DNA from: Thermoplasmata archaeon
GTDB lineage: Archaea > Thermoplasmatota > Thermoplasmata > Lutacidiplasmatales > UBA184
DNA: 64,000 bases
Reading direction: 5' to 3'
NCBI GenBank assembly: GCA_027314165.1
Contig: DAHVCH010000009.1
Span: 32,681 to 96,680, forward strand
The translations under genes and the position numbers were made by a program. This document shows positions 26,383-36,303 of this stretch, piece after piece. The notes below the pieces were generated by a model. That model made no database searches, had not been told where the DNA came from, and saw only the letters and a list, made by a program, of their open reading frames with translations. The first letter of the stretch is position 1; every line of letters starts with the position of its first letter.

Positions 26383-29361
26383 GTGAGCGCCCTCCCTACC
26401 CATCGGCGCAGCGTCTGGCCGTTCCGCTGCGCCACGCTCCTTCTGGTGCTCTTGGCGTCCTCAGCCTTCCCCGCGTCCTCGCCGCACGGAAGTCCTCAGC
26501 CCTTCTCGTCCGTGCCCAACGACGGGGCTGGAGCCCCGGCATGGCCGTCCCTCGGGACACCCACCAACCTGACCATCGCCTCGCAGCCGCTCCTGCTCTC
26601 CTCCCAGTTCTGGGGCACGACCATCTCGGCCGAGGCCCATCTGCTGCCGGACGAGCCCGCGCTGCTCAACGCCACGCGGTCCCACGTTCTGGTCTGGCCC
26701 GGGGCGAACGCCGGCGACCGGCTGAACATGCTGAACGGATCGATGCTCACGGTGAACGGCACCACCCTCACCTGGGCGCCACCCGCCACGAACGAGACCC
26801 AGTTCATCCACCTCTGTCGGGAGCTCTCGTGCGAGGCGATCTTGCAGGTTCCCGGGGAGATCGACAACCCCTCGCTTGCGGCGCAGTTCGTCAACTACAC
26901 CGAGCGCACCTTGGGGTTCACGCCTGCCTACTGGGAGATCGGGAACGAGCCGGAGCTCTGGGTGCAGTGGCAGCGACCCTGGTCGCAGTGGAACCTCCCT
27001 CCCGAGACCGGGAGCCAGCGGATCGCTCCGCCTCAGTACGCCTGGGAGGTGCACAATTATACCACGGTCCTTCGGACCGCGGACCCGAACATCCGGATCC
27101 TCGGGCTCGCGGGCACGGGGCGGTCTCAGAACAGGTTCCCGCTGTCAGATTGGGTGAACGACACCGTGGCGGTGAACGCCGCGACCCTTGGCGGGATCGC
27201 CTTCCACGTCTATACCGCGGGCGTGTGGGGGAACGGGACGCTCGCCCAGTTCTACGCGTTCGACACGGGCCCCTACAGCGTGCCCGGCCGGGTCTCGGAC
27301 ACACGTTCGGCGATCTCGGCGGAGGTGAACGCCACGTGCACAGGCTGCCCGGACCCTCCCGTCATCCTCACCGAGCTCGGTTCCGCGCTCTCGCACTACC
27401 AGTTCGGCAACCTCAGCGAGGGGTTCGCCGGGGGGCTCTCCTTGGCCGCCAGCGAGATCGAGGGCATGGACCTGAACGTCTCGAACCTCGACGTGTTCGC
27501 TTCGGTCCTGAACACCTCGAACTCGTGGTTCGCGCTGGACGGCACGAGGAGGCCGGATGCTACGGTCTACACCGATCTTCTCTCCCACCTCGGGAGCCAG
27601 GTCTTCCCCGCCTCCCTACAGGCCGCGAACACCCCGACGAACTCCGGGTCGAACACGAGCCTCAACGCCAACCTCTACGCGGTCGCGACCGTGGAACCGA
27701 CCGACCAGGGGCGAGCGGACCTGCTCCTGGTCAACCAGAACATCTCCACCAACGTTTCGTTCGCTCCGAGCCTGCCCGGGATCGGACCCGGGATCCCTGC
27801 GGAGCTCTGGACGTGGTCCGGCGCCCCGCACTTCTCCTCGTCCAACAGTTCCTGGTGGGTCCGCGCGACGACCCCCGCTCCTGCCGCGACGTTCTTCCCG
27901 AACGGTCTCCCGGCCTCGTGGACGCTTCCCCCTCAGACCATCGCCCTCCTCGAATCCTACCCGACGGCCGCCACCCAGGTGACTTTCAACTCCACCGGGG
28001 TCCCCGCATCCACTGCCTGGTTCGTCACCGTAGATGGACGGAGCCTGAGCTCCACGGTACCGACCCTGTCGGCGCTGCTTCCGCAGGGGACCTATTCCGT
28101 TGGCGCGCCGCCGCTGAGCCTGCCCGTAGGGACCCTCTACCCGAACCCGCACGAGCGGCTCGAACCCTTCCCTCCCGAGCCTCTGGTCGTGGGGTCGACC
28201 CCCGTGCTCGCGACCGTGCCCTACGTGGACCAATGGTCGGTCGCCTGGGCCGCCTTCCCCTCGGGAATGGGCGCCGTGGTGCCCAACGTCGCTTGGGCGA
28301 ACGCGAGCGCCCCCACCACGCTGACCGCCGTGCCGATCCAAGGGTGGGTCCCCTCCTCGTGGGTGGGGAAGGGCGCCGGGAGCTACACGGGGAGCGGGCC
28401 GCAGGCGACCATCACGCCCAGGAGCTCGATCCACGAGAACGTGACCTTCGTGCCCGGGTTCAACGCCAACTTTGCGGAGACCGGCCTCCCCCCTGGGACC
28501 AACTGGAGCGTTCGCGTGGACCTCGTGAGCCAGTGGAGCACGACCTCGACCATCTCCTTCGTCGAACCCAACGGCTCCTACATCTTCCAGGTGAACTCCG
28601 TGGCCGGGTACACCGCCTCCCCCTCGAGCTCGAGCTTTGCGGTCTCGGGGGCCGCCCTTCAGGTGGACGTCCAGTTCACCCCGAACCCCACGACGTACGC
28701 CGTCAGCTGGCAGGAGACCGGCCTTCCCGGGAACACCGCATGGTCCGTGCTCGTGGACGGGACGGCGTCGTCCTCGGCGGGCCCCACACTCACCGTCGCG
28801 CTGGCGAACGGGACCCACTCGTTCACGGTCCCCTCCCTGCCGGGTTACCAACCCACGCCGAGAGGAGGGGCCCTCGTCGTCGCGGGGACACCGTTGCAGC
28901 TCGCCGTGAGCTTCTCCCCCTTCGCGCTCCCGGTCTCCTTCAACGCGAGCGGCCTCCCGGCTGGGCAGACGTGGACGATCGTGCTCGGAGGCACGTCGGT
29001 ATTGACGAGCGACACGCAGTTCCTTGTTACGGAGCCGAACGGCACGTACGCCTGGAGCGTCGTCGCTCCGACCGGTTACACCGCCAATCCTTCGTCGGGC
29101 ACACTGTGGGTGCACGGCGGCGCCGTGTTCGTCACCGTCACGTTCGTATCGGGGGGCTCCTCGTCGGCGCCCGGTGGGTTCGGGAGCGCTCTGTTCTGGA
29201 CGCTCCTGGTCGTGGGCCTGGTCGCGGCCGTGGCGATCGTGCTGGTCCTCGTGCTCAGCCACCGCCGAGGGTCGGGCCCCGGGCGCAGGGGGGAGGAAGA
29301 GTGGCGGACGCCGCCTCGCGAGACTTCCCCCGGCCCACCCCCGCCGCGCGGGCCCACGTGA
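26383..29361 (+). CDS. Secreted clan GH-A-like glycoside hydrolase with three GLPxGTxWSV repeats and a C-terminal TM anchor
   Basis: GTG at 26383; signal CATLLLVLLASSAFPASS. Candidate acid/base Glu in AYWEIGNEPELW (codon 26947-26949) and nucleophile Glu in PPVILTELGSALS (27373-27375). Repeats FAETGLPPGTNWSVRVDL, WQETGLPGNTAWSVLVDG, FNASGLPAGQTWTIVLGG. TM LFWTLLVVGLVAAVAIVLVLVLSHRR. Confidence 0.75.
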   Translation: MSALPTHRRSVWPFRCATLLLVLLASSAFPASSPHGSPQPFSSVPNDGAGAPAWPSLGTPTNLTIASQPLLLSSQFWGTTISAEAHLLPDEPALLNATRSHVLVWPGANAGDRLNMLNGSMLTVNGTTLTWAPPATNETQFIHLCRELSCEAILQVPGEIDNPSLAAQFVNYTERTLGFTPAYWEIGNEPELWVQWQRPWSQWNLPPETGSQRIAPPQYAWEVHNYTTVLRTADPNIRILGLAGTGRSQNRFPLSDWVNDTVAVNAATLGGIAFHVYTAGVWGNGTLAQFYAFDTGPYSVPGRVSDTRSAISAEVNATCTGCPDPPVILTELGSALSHYQFGNLSEGFAGGLSLAASEIEGMDLNVSNLDVFASVLNTSNSWFALDGTRRPDATVYTDLLSHLGSQVFPASLQAANTPTNSGSNTSLNANLYAVATVEPTDQGRADLLLVNQNISTNVSFAPSLPGIGPGIPAELWTWSGAPHFSSSNSSWWVRATTPAPAATFFPNGLPASWTLPPQTIALLESYPTAATQVTFNSTGVPASTAWFVTVDGRSLSSTVPTLSALLPQGTYSVGAPPLSLPVGTLYPNPHERLEPFPPEPLVVGSTPVLATVPYVDQWSVAWAAFPSGMGAVVPNVAWANASAPTTLTAVPIQGWVPSSWVGKGAGSYTGSGPQATITPRSSIHENVTFVPGFNANFAETGLPPGTNWSVRVDLVSQWSTTSTISFVEPNGSYIFQVNSVAGYTASPSSSSFAVSGAALQVDVQFTPNPTTYAVSWQETGLPGNTAWSVLVDGTASSSAGPTLTVALANGTHSFTVPSLPGYQPTPRGGALVVAGTPLQLAVSFSPFALPVSFNASGLPAGQTWTIVLGGTSVLTSDTQFLVTEPNGTYAWSVVAPTGYTANPSSGTLWVHGGAVFVTVTFVSGGSSSAPGGFGSALFWTLLVVGLVAAVAIVLVLVLSHRRGSGPGRRGEEEWRTPPRETSPGPPPPRGPT

Positions 29362-29362
29362 C

Positions 29363-30001
29363 CTACGGGTGGACGACGCCCAGGATCCCGTTGATGATGA
29401 ACTGGACCGCGACCGCTCCCAGGAGCAGCCCCATGACCCGGATGATCGCGGTGATGCCCACTCGGCCAAGGTAGCGGAAGATCCCCCGCCCGAAGTGGAG
29501 GATCAGGAAGGACGCCACGGTCACCGCGATGACCGCCAGGAAGAGCCCGAAGACCTCGAAGAGGTTGTCCTTGGCGTTGCCCACGTAGACCATCACCGTG
29601 GCGATGGCGCCCGGGCCGGCGAGCAGCGGGATGCCGAGCGGAGCGATGGCCAGTTCGTCGCGCTTGCGGATCGCCTCCTCCCGGTCGGCGGGAGCGATCT
29701 TCTTTCCCACGTCACCGTGGAGCATGTCGTAGGCGATCAGGAAGAGTAGGATCCCACCGGAGATCTCCATCGCGTAGAGGGTGAATCCGAAGGCGGTGAA
29801 CAGGTACTTCCCCGCGACCAAGAAGACGACCAGCGTCACCCCGGTGGTTGCGACCGCCCGGCGCAGGATGACCCGCTTGTCCGCCTCTTCGAACCCCTCG
29901 GTGAGGGCGACAAAGAACGGCAGCGTCCCGATGGGGTCCACGGTCGCGAACAGGCTCGCCGTGGCCGCGAGGACGAAGGCCAGCTCTTCGATCACGTTCA
30001 A
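29363..30001 (-). CDS. MarC-family integral membrane protein
   Basis: LNVIEELAFVLAATASLFATVDPIGTLPFFVALTEGF...GILLFLIAYDMLHG...LAIAPLGIPLLAGPGAIATVMVY...IIRVMGLLLGAVAVQFIINGI. TTG start at 30001 overlaps the upstream stop (GTG at 29995 is the alternative). Confidence 0.92.
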   Translation of the reverse strand: MNVIEELAFVLAATASLFATVDPIGTLPFFVALTEGFEEADKRVILRRAVATTGVTLVVFLVAGKYLFTAFGFTLYAMEISGGILLFLIAYDMLHGDVGKKIAPADREEAIRKRDELAIAPLGIPLLAGPGAIATVMVYVGNAKDNLFEVFGLFLAVIAVTVASFLILHFGRGIFRYLGRVGITAIIRVMGLLLGAVAVQFIINGILGVVHP

Positions 30002-30993
30002 CCGGAAATCGGGGGGGCCGAGGGGTTGGGGTCGCCCCACTGGATGCCGCAGTTCGCGCACACGCGGCTGGAGGGGAGCGGGTTGCCGCACATCGGGCAC
30101 TCCCGGACCGACTGGAGCGAGACGGACCCGAAGGCGGAGATCTTCATCGGAGAGCTCGAACGTGTCGGGGATCCGGAAGGGGTCCCGCTCCCACGGCCCG
30201 ACGGCGGTGGCGGGGGAGGGATCGCCATCGGCGGAGAGCTCACGGAGGGAGCGGAGTTCGTAGGCGACGGCGGTGGAGGAGCGGGGATCGAGAAGAGGTC
30301 CGGTCCGCGGCTCGAGCTCGAGGACCCCGTCGTCAAAGCCGAGGGCGGGGGTGGAGGTGGTGGAGGGGGCGGCGGCGGGGCGGCGGGAGGTGGCGCGGCC
30401 ACGGGGGACGGGGGAGGGGCGGGCTGGACGGGAGCCGTCGCGGACGCGGACGTGGACGTGGACCTCGCGCTCTTGGTCTCGAATGGAGCGGACACGGCCG
30501 GGGCAGGAGGAGCGGTCGCGGGAGGAACGGGTGCCGCCGAAGAGGCTCCTGTGTCGGCGGCGGCCACTTCCGAAGACGGCGGTGTCGGCGTTGCCCTGGA
30601 GGCCCTCAGTCCCTCCGAGGGAGACATAGGCTCGGCGGTCGCGCTCAGCCGGGCATACTTTTCATCGTCAATGGTCAGCGCCGGGAGCAGACCCAGGGGC
30701 AGCAGGTTCCGGGTCGGCCGCCCCGAGTCGGACGGCCCCGGCGACGGGGGAGCCGGCGGAGCCGCGGGGGGAGAGGGTGCGGGCTCGGGCGGTGGTGCCG
30801 TCGGCGTCTCTCCTCCCTGGCTTCCCCTTCTCTTCCTGGGGGCGCGCGGCTCCCGACCGGGGATGAGCGTCGTGGGGACGGGCCCGTTCCAAGTGACGAG
30901 ACAGGTCCGGCAGACCCGGTCCCGCTTGAGCTCCCCGCCACACCAGGGGCAGTAGGTGTAGATGTCGGCGAGCCTCGAGTCGGTGGAGACCAC
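29998..30993 (-). CDS. Proline-rich soluble protein with N- and C-terminal zinc ribbons
   Basis: YTYCPWCGGELKRDRVCRTCLVTWNGP near the N-terminus and RECPMCGNPLPSSRVCANCGIQWGDPNPSAPP at the C-terminus, separated by long Pro/Ala/Ser linkers. Confidence 0.82.
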   Translation of the reverse strand: MVSTDSRLADIYTYCPWCGGELKRDRVCRTCLVTWNGPVPTTLIPGREPRAPRKRRGSQGGETPTAPPPEPAPSPPAAPPAPPSPGPSDSGRPTRNLLPLGLLPALTIDDEKYARLSATAEPMSPSEGLRASRATPTPPSSEVAAADTGASSAAPVPPATAPPAPAVSAPFETKSARSTSTSASATAPVQPAPPPSPVAAPPPAAPPPPPPPPPPPPSALTTGSSSSSRGPDLFSIPAPPPPSPTNSAPSVSSPPMAIPPPPPPSGRGSGTPSGSPTRSSSPMKISAFGSVSLQSVRECPMCGNPLPSSRVCANCGIQWGDPNPSAPPISG

Positions 30994-31059
30994 GTACCGC
31001 CCTAGGGGCCGAACGGATAAAGCACATCGGGACGGGAACGGACGTGCGTTCCCGCGGGC

Positions 31060-34000
31060 CTAGCCGCCTTCGTCCGCCCAGCTCATGTTGCACCGCGGGC
31101 AGAACCCGTTCTCGAGGGGGCCGCTGCAAATGAAGCACCGTCCAGGGCCGCTCGTGAGCGGCTCCGCGGCGGAGGGGGCGGGGGGCGGGCTCGGGGCGGG
31201 AGCGGCGGAGGCCGTCGACTCGGCGGGCGCGGCCTGCGGGAGCACCTCCTTCGGCGCGGGCGGAGGCGAGGGCTCGGGCGGCGGGACGGGCGGGGCTTCG
31301 GCGCGTTCTACGACCGAGGGAGATGGCGGAGCGGGAGTCCTGGGGACCTCGTGAACCATGGGTGGCTCGGAGACCGGCGCAGGCGCCGGCACCTGCTCGG
31401 GAGGCGGAGCCTGAGGGGCCTGAGCGAACGAGGAGGTCGGGGGAAGGGGTTCCGCTCCCTGGTCTCGGTCCACGAACGTGGCGGGCTCGGAGGAAGCGGG
31501 CTCCCAGGAGACCTGGCAGTTCGGGCACACCCTCCCCGGGGCGAGGAGCGTGCCGCACTGCGGACAGTGCGTGAGCTCCGTAGGGGCCGCGAGAGGGGCG
31601 GTCGGCGGTGGTGGGGCTGCGCCGCTCATTCCCGGGCGCCCGATGGTCGTGTTCAGCTCCGGATGGGAGGGTTCCCAGCGGACCTGGCAGACGGGGCACT
31701 CGCTCTCGGGCGTGAGCGGACCGGAGCACTGGGGGCAGTGGGTCAGCGCTTCCAGCTGCGAGGGCGCCGGTCCGACGATAGGTGAGGGGGCAGGGGCTGG
31801 GGAGGGTACCGCCTCGGCCACCGCCGACGGGAGCACGGTTTCGAGAGGAGCCTCTGGCGACACGTACTGGCAGGTGGGGCAGGGGATCCCTCCTCCGAGG
31901 AGACCCGAGCCGCAACGAGGACAGAGATCGGGGCCCATCTCCTGAGCGCTGACCGGGGGAACGGTGGGCTCGACGCTTGGGGTAAGCGGGGCGCCGGCGC
32001 CCGACACGCGTGTCCCGGGCGGGAGCGCCGCCGGGGCGTCGGGAAGCACTCCCCCCAGGTCGTCGGGTGACTGGTCGGAGGCCCCCGCGGGCACGGGCGG
32101 GGCCATCAGGTCGGGGTTGACCGACGCTCCCGTGGCCAGGAGGACCGGCGCGGGGGCGAAGGCCTCCATGTCGGGTTGGGGCTCGCCCAGGGGTCGGCGC
32201 CGACGCATGGCCAAGAGTGCGATGACGGCGGCCACGACGACGGCGACCAACACCAGGAGCAGCCACCAGGGGATCCCCACGATGCTGGTGGAGAACAGGG
32301 AGCCGTTGGGGGAGGCCGTCGCGACCGTGGCGTTGTAGAACCCGGTTCCCTTGCCGCCGGAGGAGTCGGTCACGATGACCTGCACCTCGTAGCCTCCGGC
32401 CGCGGTGAAGTTGTGGTTGACCGTCGCTGAGGAACCCGATGCGGAGGTCGTGACCGAGGGCGAGCCGTCGCCGAACGTCCAGAGCAGTTTGTAGGTGCCG
32501 TCGCCGCCGCTCAACGAGGCGGTCAGCGCCATGTTCACGGGGGCTGGAGAGTCGAAGTTGTTGCCGGTGACGACCACCGCGATCGCGGGGAACACCGTGA
32601 GGTTGAGGGAACCGGTACCGTACCCCCCCACCGTGTCGTTGGCGGTGGCCCGGACGTCAAAGGTCCCCGCGACCGCGAACGCATGCAGGAGCTGGTTCGC
32701 CCCGGCCTGCGGAGACGTCCCGCTGCCGAAGGTCCACCAGATGGTGGGGAAGTAGCTCTGGGACCCTCCGCTCACGGTGGCGGAGAAGATGACGTTCGTG
32801 TTCACGTCGACACCGTTCGCCACGTTGATCCCCGAGGCCGTGGCCGTCAGGGCCACAGTGATCGGAGGATAGACGAGGACGCTCGTCGGGGCGGAGGCGG
32901 CCTTCGCCCCCGTGCTGTCGGTCACCGTCAGGACGACCGAGTAGGTCCCGGAGGAGGAGAACGTGTGCGTGGCCACCGCCGGGCTCGTCGTCACCACCAC
33001 GGCCGGCGTGCCATCTCCGAAGCTGAAGGAGAAGGAGGTGTAGGTTCCCGAACCTCCGATCGCGGAGCCGTCGAAGCTGACGATCTCCCCCACGTCCGTG
33101 GTGGAGGGGGTCGCGGTCACCGAGGAGGTGAAGATCCCCGCGAAGGGTGAGACCGACACGCTGACCTGCGCCGTGCCCGAGCGGCCGGAGCCGGAGGTGA
33201 CCGTGACGGCGGCAGAGTAGGTCCCCGCCGTGGTGTAGGTATGTTGATCGGACCCTGTCGCCGTGTTGGCATTCGTCCCATCGCCGAAGGTCCAGGCGTA
33301 GGCGTATCCCCCGGTGCCTCCGGTCGCCGATGCACTGAAGGAGACGGGCAGACCCGCAACGGGTGAGGAGGGGCTGAAGGTGAGCGTGACCACGAGCTGG
33401 CAGGAAGATCCGCACCCGGTGGGAGGGTTCACCACCTCGGTGAACGTCTTCGAGGCCGCGTGCCCGGCGGCGTCCGTCACCGTGAGGCTCACGGAATAGC
33501 TGCTGGCCGACGTGTAGTTGTGGTGCGCCCAGGCCGTGGTCCCCGATCCGCCGTCCCCGAACTTCCAGGCGTAGGCGTACGGGGTGACGCCTCCCGCCGC
33601 CGCCGAGGAGAAGGTCACCATCGTCGTGGTGTTGGAGGGATTGGGCGAGCCGGTGGCGCTCAGAATGGAGAGCGCGGCGACCACCGTCACGGGAACCGTC
33701 GTGGTGACCGAGAATCCTAGACTGTCGTTGACCCACACCTGGGCCGTGTACGTCCCGACCGAGGCGTAGACGTGGGTCGCGGAGGCCCCGTTGATCGTGG
33801 CACTTCCGTCGCCCGCGATCCACTGGTAGGTGTAGCTCGGGGTGCCCCCGGTGGCCGAGGCGTTGAGGAAGACGGTCTGGCCCACCTCGGGGCTGGAGGG
33901 GAACTTGGTCGCGGTCACCGTCATCGCGGTGTCGACCGTGACGTTCGTGAACGCGGACCGGACCACCGCAGGGCTCGCCGAGTCGGTCACGCTCACCATC

Positions 34001-36303
34001 ATCATGTACGTCCCGGCCGCGGTCGGCGTGCAGACGTCGGTCGCTCCCGTGGGGGCGGCACATCCGAAGGTCCCCGACGGGGTGGGCGTCCAGCCGTAGA
34101 CGTACGGGGTCGTGCCTCCGGTCGGGGTCGCCGTGAAGGTCACGGAATTGCCGGGCAGGATGGAAGAGCTGGACGACGTGAGCCCGACCTTCAAGGGGAG
34201 CGCGACCGAGATCGTGGCGCCCGCCCACGGAGAGGTCACGCCCAGCGAGTCGGTCACGTCCACCGCGACGACGATCGAGCCTGAGGTCGCGAAGGTGTAG
34301 GTGAACGACGACCCCGTGATCGACTGGGCCGCCCCGTTGACGGTCCACGCGTAGGCGCTGTAGCTCCCCGAACCTCCGGACGGGGTCGCGGTGAAGGTCA
34401 TGCTCTGGTTGACGTCGAGGCTTCCCGAGGTCGGGGAGACGGCGACCAGGAGACGGGGGTTCACCGTGACCGTGCCCGCGGCCGCGGTGACGATCTCGCC
34501 GATCGTGTCGGTGATCTGGACCGAGGCGCTGTACGTCCCCGGATTCGTGTAGTTCACCAGGGGGCTCTGGGTGGTCGTCGGGCAGGACGGGCTGCAAGCC
34601 CCTCCGAAGTTCCAGCTGTACGTGTAGGGCGACGCGCCGGCCCCCGGCGTCGCGGTGAACTGGACGCCTTGCCAAAGGTCCACCGTCGCGGGCGAGGCGG
34701 CCGCGGTCCCGTAGAGCGCGTAGAAGGCCGCGTAGTAGATCTGCGAGGCGGGGTTCCCGGCGTCCACGTAGGCCACGTCGACCCGGAACGGCGAGGGGGC
34801 GGAGGAGGTCGACATGGCGACCGAAGTGGCGGAGAGGGCCCCACCCGCCGCCACCAGCTGCGGGGCCAGGAACGTGCCCGTGGGCGAGGTGGTCCAGGTG
34901 GCTTGGACGTTCGAGTTCCCATCTACGTAGCTCACGAAGGGGGCCCCGGTGGTGGGGTTCAGGGCGATGTAGGCGCTGTGCAGCCCGGTGGTCGTCGAGG
35001 CCCCGCTCGGCCAGGCCCCGCGGACGTAGGTGGTCGCGGTGTTGTAGTAGTACGCGACATCGTAGGTGGGGGAGGTCGTGCTCCCGGTGTTCACGAGGAA
35101 GTCGATCGCGCTGTCGTTGCCGAGCGCGCCGCCGTAGGCCGTCTCCCCCTGCTGGACGATGACGGTCGCGTACGGCGTCGTGGAGGACATGGCGGCGCTG
35201 GTCACCTGGACCGCGTCGTAGGGGAGCGTGAGGAACGCGGTGAAGGAGTACCACACCCGGACGAAGTCCGTGGTGACGGCGGAGTTGGTCACCGAGTACG
35301 TGAACGAGCAGTTCTCGTTGATGTTGCTGCAGGCGAAGGAGATGGCGGGCCAGTAGAGCGCCGTCGTGCTCCGGGGCCCTTCAAAGACCGCGCCGGGGCA
35401 ACCCGTCCCGGAACAGATGGTCGTGCCGCCGGTGTAGGCGTCCACCGTGCTGACGGTCCCCGTCGGCCAGGTCGTGTAGGTGGCATAGTTCACGAAATAT
35501 CCCCAGTAGGCCACCTCGGCATACCCGCTCGTGGTCCACGCCACGGTCGGGCTCTCGATGGTGTCCATGGCGCCGTAGTTCGCCTGCCCCCACCAGTTGG
35601 CGTTCGTGCCCGACTGGGTCCAGGTGCTCCCGCCGTTGGCGGAGACCTTGAGGACGTAGCCGTCGCTGGACGCGGGGTTGACGGTGTCCGCGACACGGGT
35701 CTCCCAGACGACGGCGATCTCCGCGGTCGCCCCGCTGCCATGGACCGCTAGGCTCGGCCCCGTGTCCTGGGTGGTCGCGCCGGAGTCCAGCTGGACCGGA
35801 CTGGAGAAGCTCGCGCCGTCGCTCGAGCTGAAGGCGAAGAAGATGCTCCAGCGTCCGGAGACGTTGGCGGCCCAGGCCGTCCAGACGTAGCCCGAGGCAT
35901 CGGAGACGGTCGAGGGGTTGGTGGACCAGGCGAAGACGGGGCCCCCGTTCTGGTCCGTGGTGGTGGTCGTCGAGACCTGGATCGGGGTAGAGAAGATCCC
36001 CGCGGGGACCGATCCGAGCGCCGGACGGGTCGGCGGTGCACGGAGAACGTGCGCGGCGACACCGGGGGCGTTCGTGAGGCTCGATGCGTGGGCGTGCTGG
36101 GCTACCTGGGCCACCGTGGAGGGGCTGAGCGCCGAGATGGCGCTGGACCCCGGGGCCTGGCCGGCCGAGGGGACGTTCGCACCTACGGCCGGGCCAAGCA
36201 CCGCCGCTTGGGCTCCGGTCGAAGCCATCAGGGCGAGCGTCAGCAGAAGGAGGCCGGTTCCGGCCCGCGCCGCGAAGCGCCTCACCGAGGCGTGGTACGC
36301 CAT
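31060..36303 (-). CDS. Giant surface protein: sialidase/BNR-like N-terminus, about 9 PKD-like domains, one TM helix, cytosolic tail with four zinc ribbons
   Basis: Start MAYHASVRRFAARAGTGLLLLTLALMASTGAQA at 36303; repeated PKD motifs (YAWKFGDGG, YAWTFGDGT, FSFSFGDGT, LLWTFGDGS; GTYSxxVTVTD); TM GIPWWLLLVLVAVVVAAVIALLAMRRRR (~32200-32280); ribbons LCPRCGSGLLGGGIPCPTC, HCPQCSGPLTPESECPVCQVRW, HCPQCGTLLAPGRVCPNCQVSW, RCFICSGPLENGFCPRCNMSW. Confidence 0.88.
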   Translation of the reverse strand: MAYHASVRRFAARAGTGLLLLTLALMASTGAQAAVLGPAVGANVPSAGQAPGSSAISALSPSTVAQVAQHAHASSLTNAPGVAAHVLRAPPTRPALGSVPAGIFSTPIQVSTTTTTDQNGGPVFAWSTNPSTVSDASGYVWTAWAANVSGRWSIFFAFSSSDGASFSSPVQLDSGATTQDTGPSLAVHGSGATAEIAVVWETRVADTVNPASSDGYVLKVSANGGSTWTQSGTNANWWGQANYGAMDTIESPTVAWTTSGYAEVAYWGYFVNYATYTTWPTGTVSTVDAYTGGTTICSGTGCPGAVFEGPRSTTALYWPAISFACSNINENCSFTYSVTNSAVTTDFVRVWYSFTAFLTLPYDAVQVTSAAMSSTTPYATVIVQQGETAYGGALGNDSAIDFLVNTGSTTSPTYDVAYYYNTATTYVRGAWPSGASTTTGLHSAYIALNPTTGAPFVSYVDGNSNVQATWTTSPTGTFLAPQLVAAGGALSATSVAMSTSSAPSPFRVDVAYVDAGNPASQIYYAAFYALYGTAAASPATVDLWQGVQFTATPGAGASPYTYSWNFGGACSPSCPTTTQSPLVNYTNPGTYSASVQITDTIGEIVTAAAGTVTVNPRLLVAVSPTSGSLDVNQSMTFTATPSGGSGSYSAYAWTVNGAAQSITGSSFTYTFATSGSIVVAVDVTDSLGVTSPWAGATISVALPLKVGLTSSSSSILPGNSVTFTATPTGGTTPYVYGWTPTPSGTFGCAAPTGATDVCTPTAAGTYMMMVSVTDSASPAVVRSAFTNVTVDTAMTVTATKFPSSPEVGQTVFLNASATGGTPSYTYQWIAGDGSATINGASATHVYASVGTYTAQVWVNDSLGFSVTTTVPVTVVAALSILSATGSPNPSNTTTMVTFSSAAAGGVTPYAYAWKFGDGGSGTTAWAHHNYTSASSYSVSLTVTDAAGHAASKTFTEVVNPPTGCGSSCQLVVTLTFSPSSPVAGLPVSFSASATGGTGGYAYAWTFGDGTNANTATGSDQHTYTTAGTYSAAVTVTSGSGRSGTAQVSVSVSPFAGIFTSSVTATPSTTDVGEIVSFDGSAIGGSGTYTSFSFSFGDGTPAVVVTTSPAVATHTFSSSGTYSVVLTVTDSTGAKAASAPTSVLVYPPITVALTATASGINVANGVDVNTNVIFSATVSGGSQSYFPTIWWTFGSGTSPQAGANQLLHAFAVAGTFDVRATANDTVGGYGTGSLNLTVFPAIAVVVTGNNFDSPAPVNMALTASLSGGDGTYKLLWTFGDGSPSVTTSASGSSATVNHNFTAAGGYEVQVIVTDSSGGKGTGFYNATVATASPNGSLFSTSIVGIPWWLLLVLVAVVVAAVIALLAMRRRRPLGEPQPDMEAFAPAPVLLATGASVNPDLMAPPVPAGASDQSPDDLGGVLPDAPAALPPGTRVSGAGAPLTPSVEPTVPPVSAQEMGPDLCPRCGSGLLGGGIPCPTCQYVSPEAPLETVLPSAVAEAVPSPAPAPSPIVGPAPSQLEALTHCPQCSGPLTPESECPVCQVRWEPSHPELNTTIGRPGMSGAAPPPPTAPLAAPTELTHCPQCGTLLAPGRVCPNCQVSWEPASSEPATFVDRDQGAEPLPPTSSFAQAPQAPPPEQVPAPAPVSEPPMVHEVPRTPAPPSPSVVERAEAPPVPPPEPSPPPAPKEVLPQAAPAESTASAAPAPSPPPAPSAAEPLTSGPGRCFICSGPLENGFCPRCNMSWADEGG

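Noticed and set aside
26541-29474. 977-aa plus-strand ORF overlapping the glycosidase gene
   Set aside because: Alternative frame rich in Arg/Gly/His; the 26383-29361 frame has signal peptide, catalytic motifs and TM anchor.
32657-35254. 865-aa minus-strand ORF inside the PKD giant
   Set aside because: Out-of-frame product of the repetitive PKD coding sequence; the 31060-36303 frame has regular PKD motifs.
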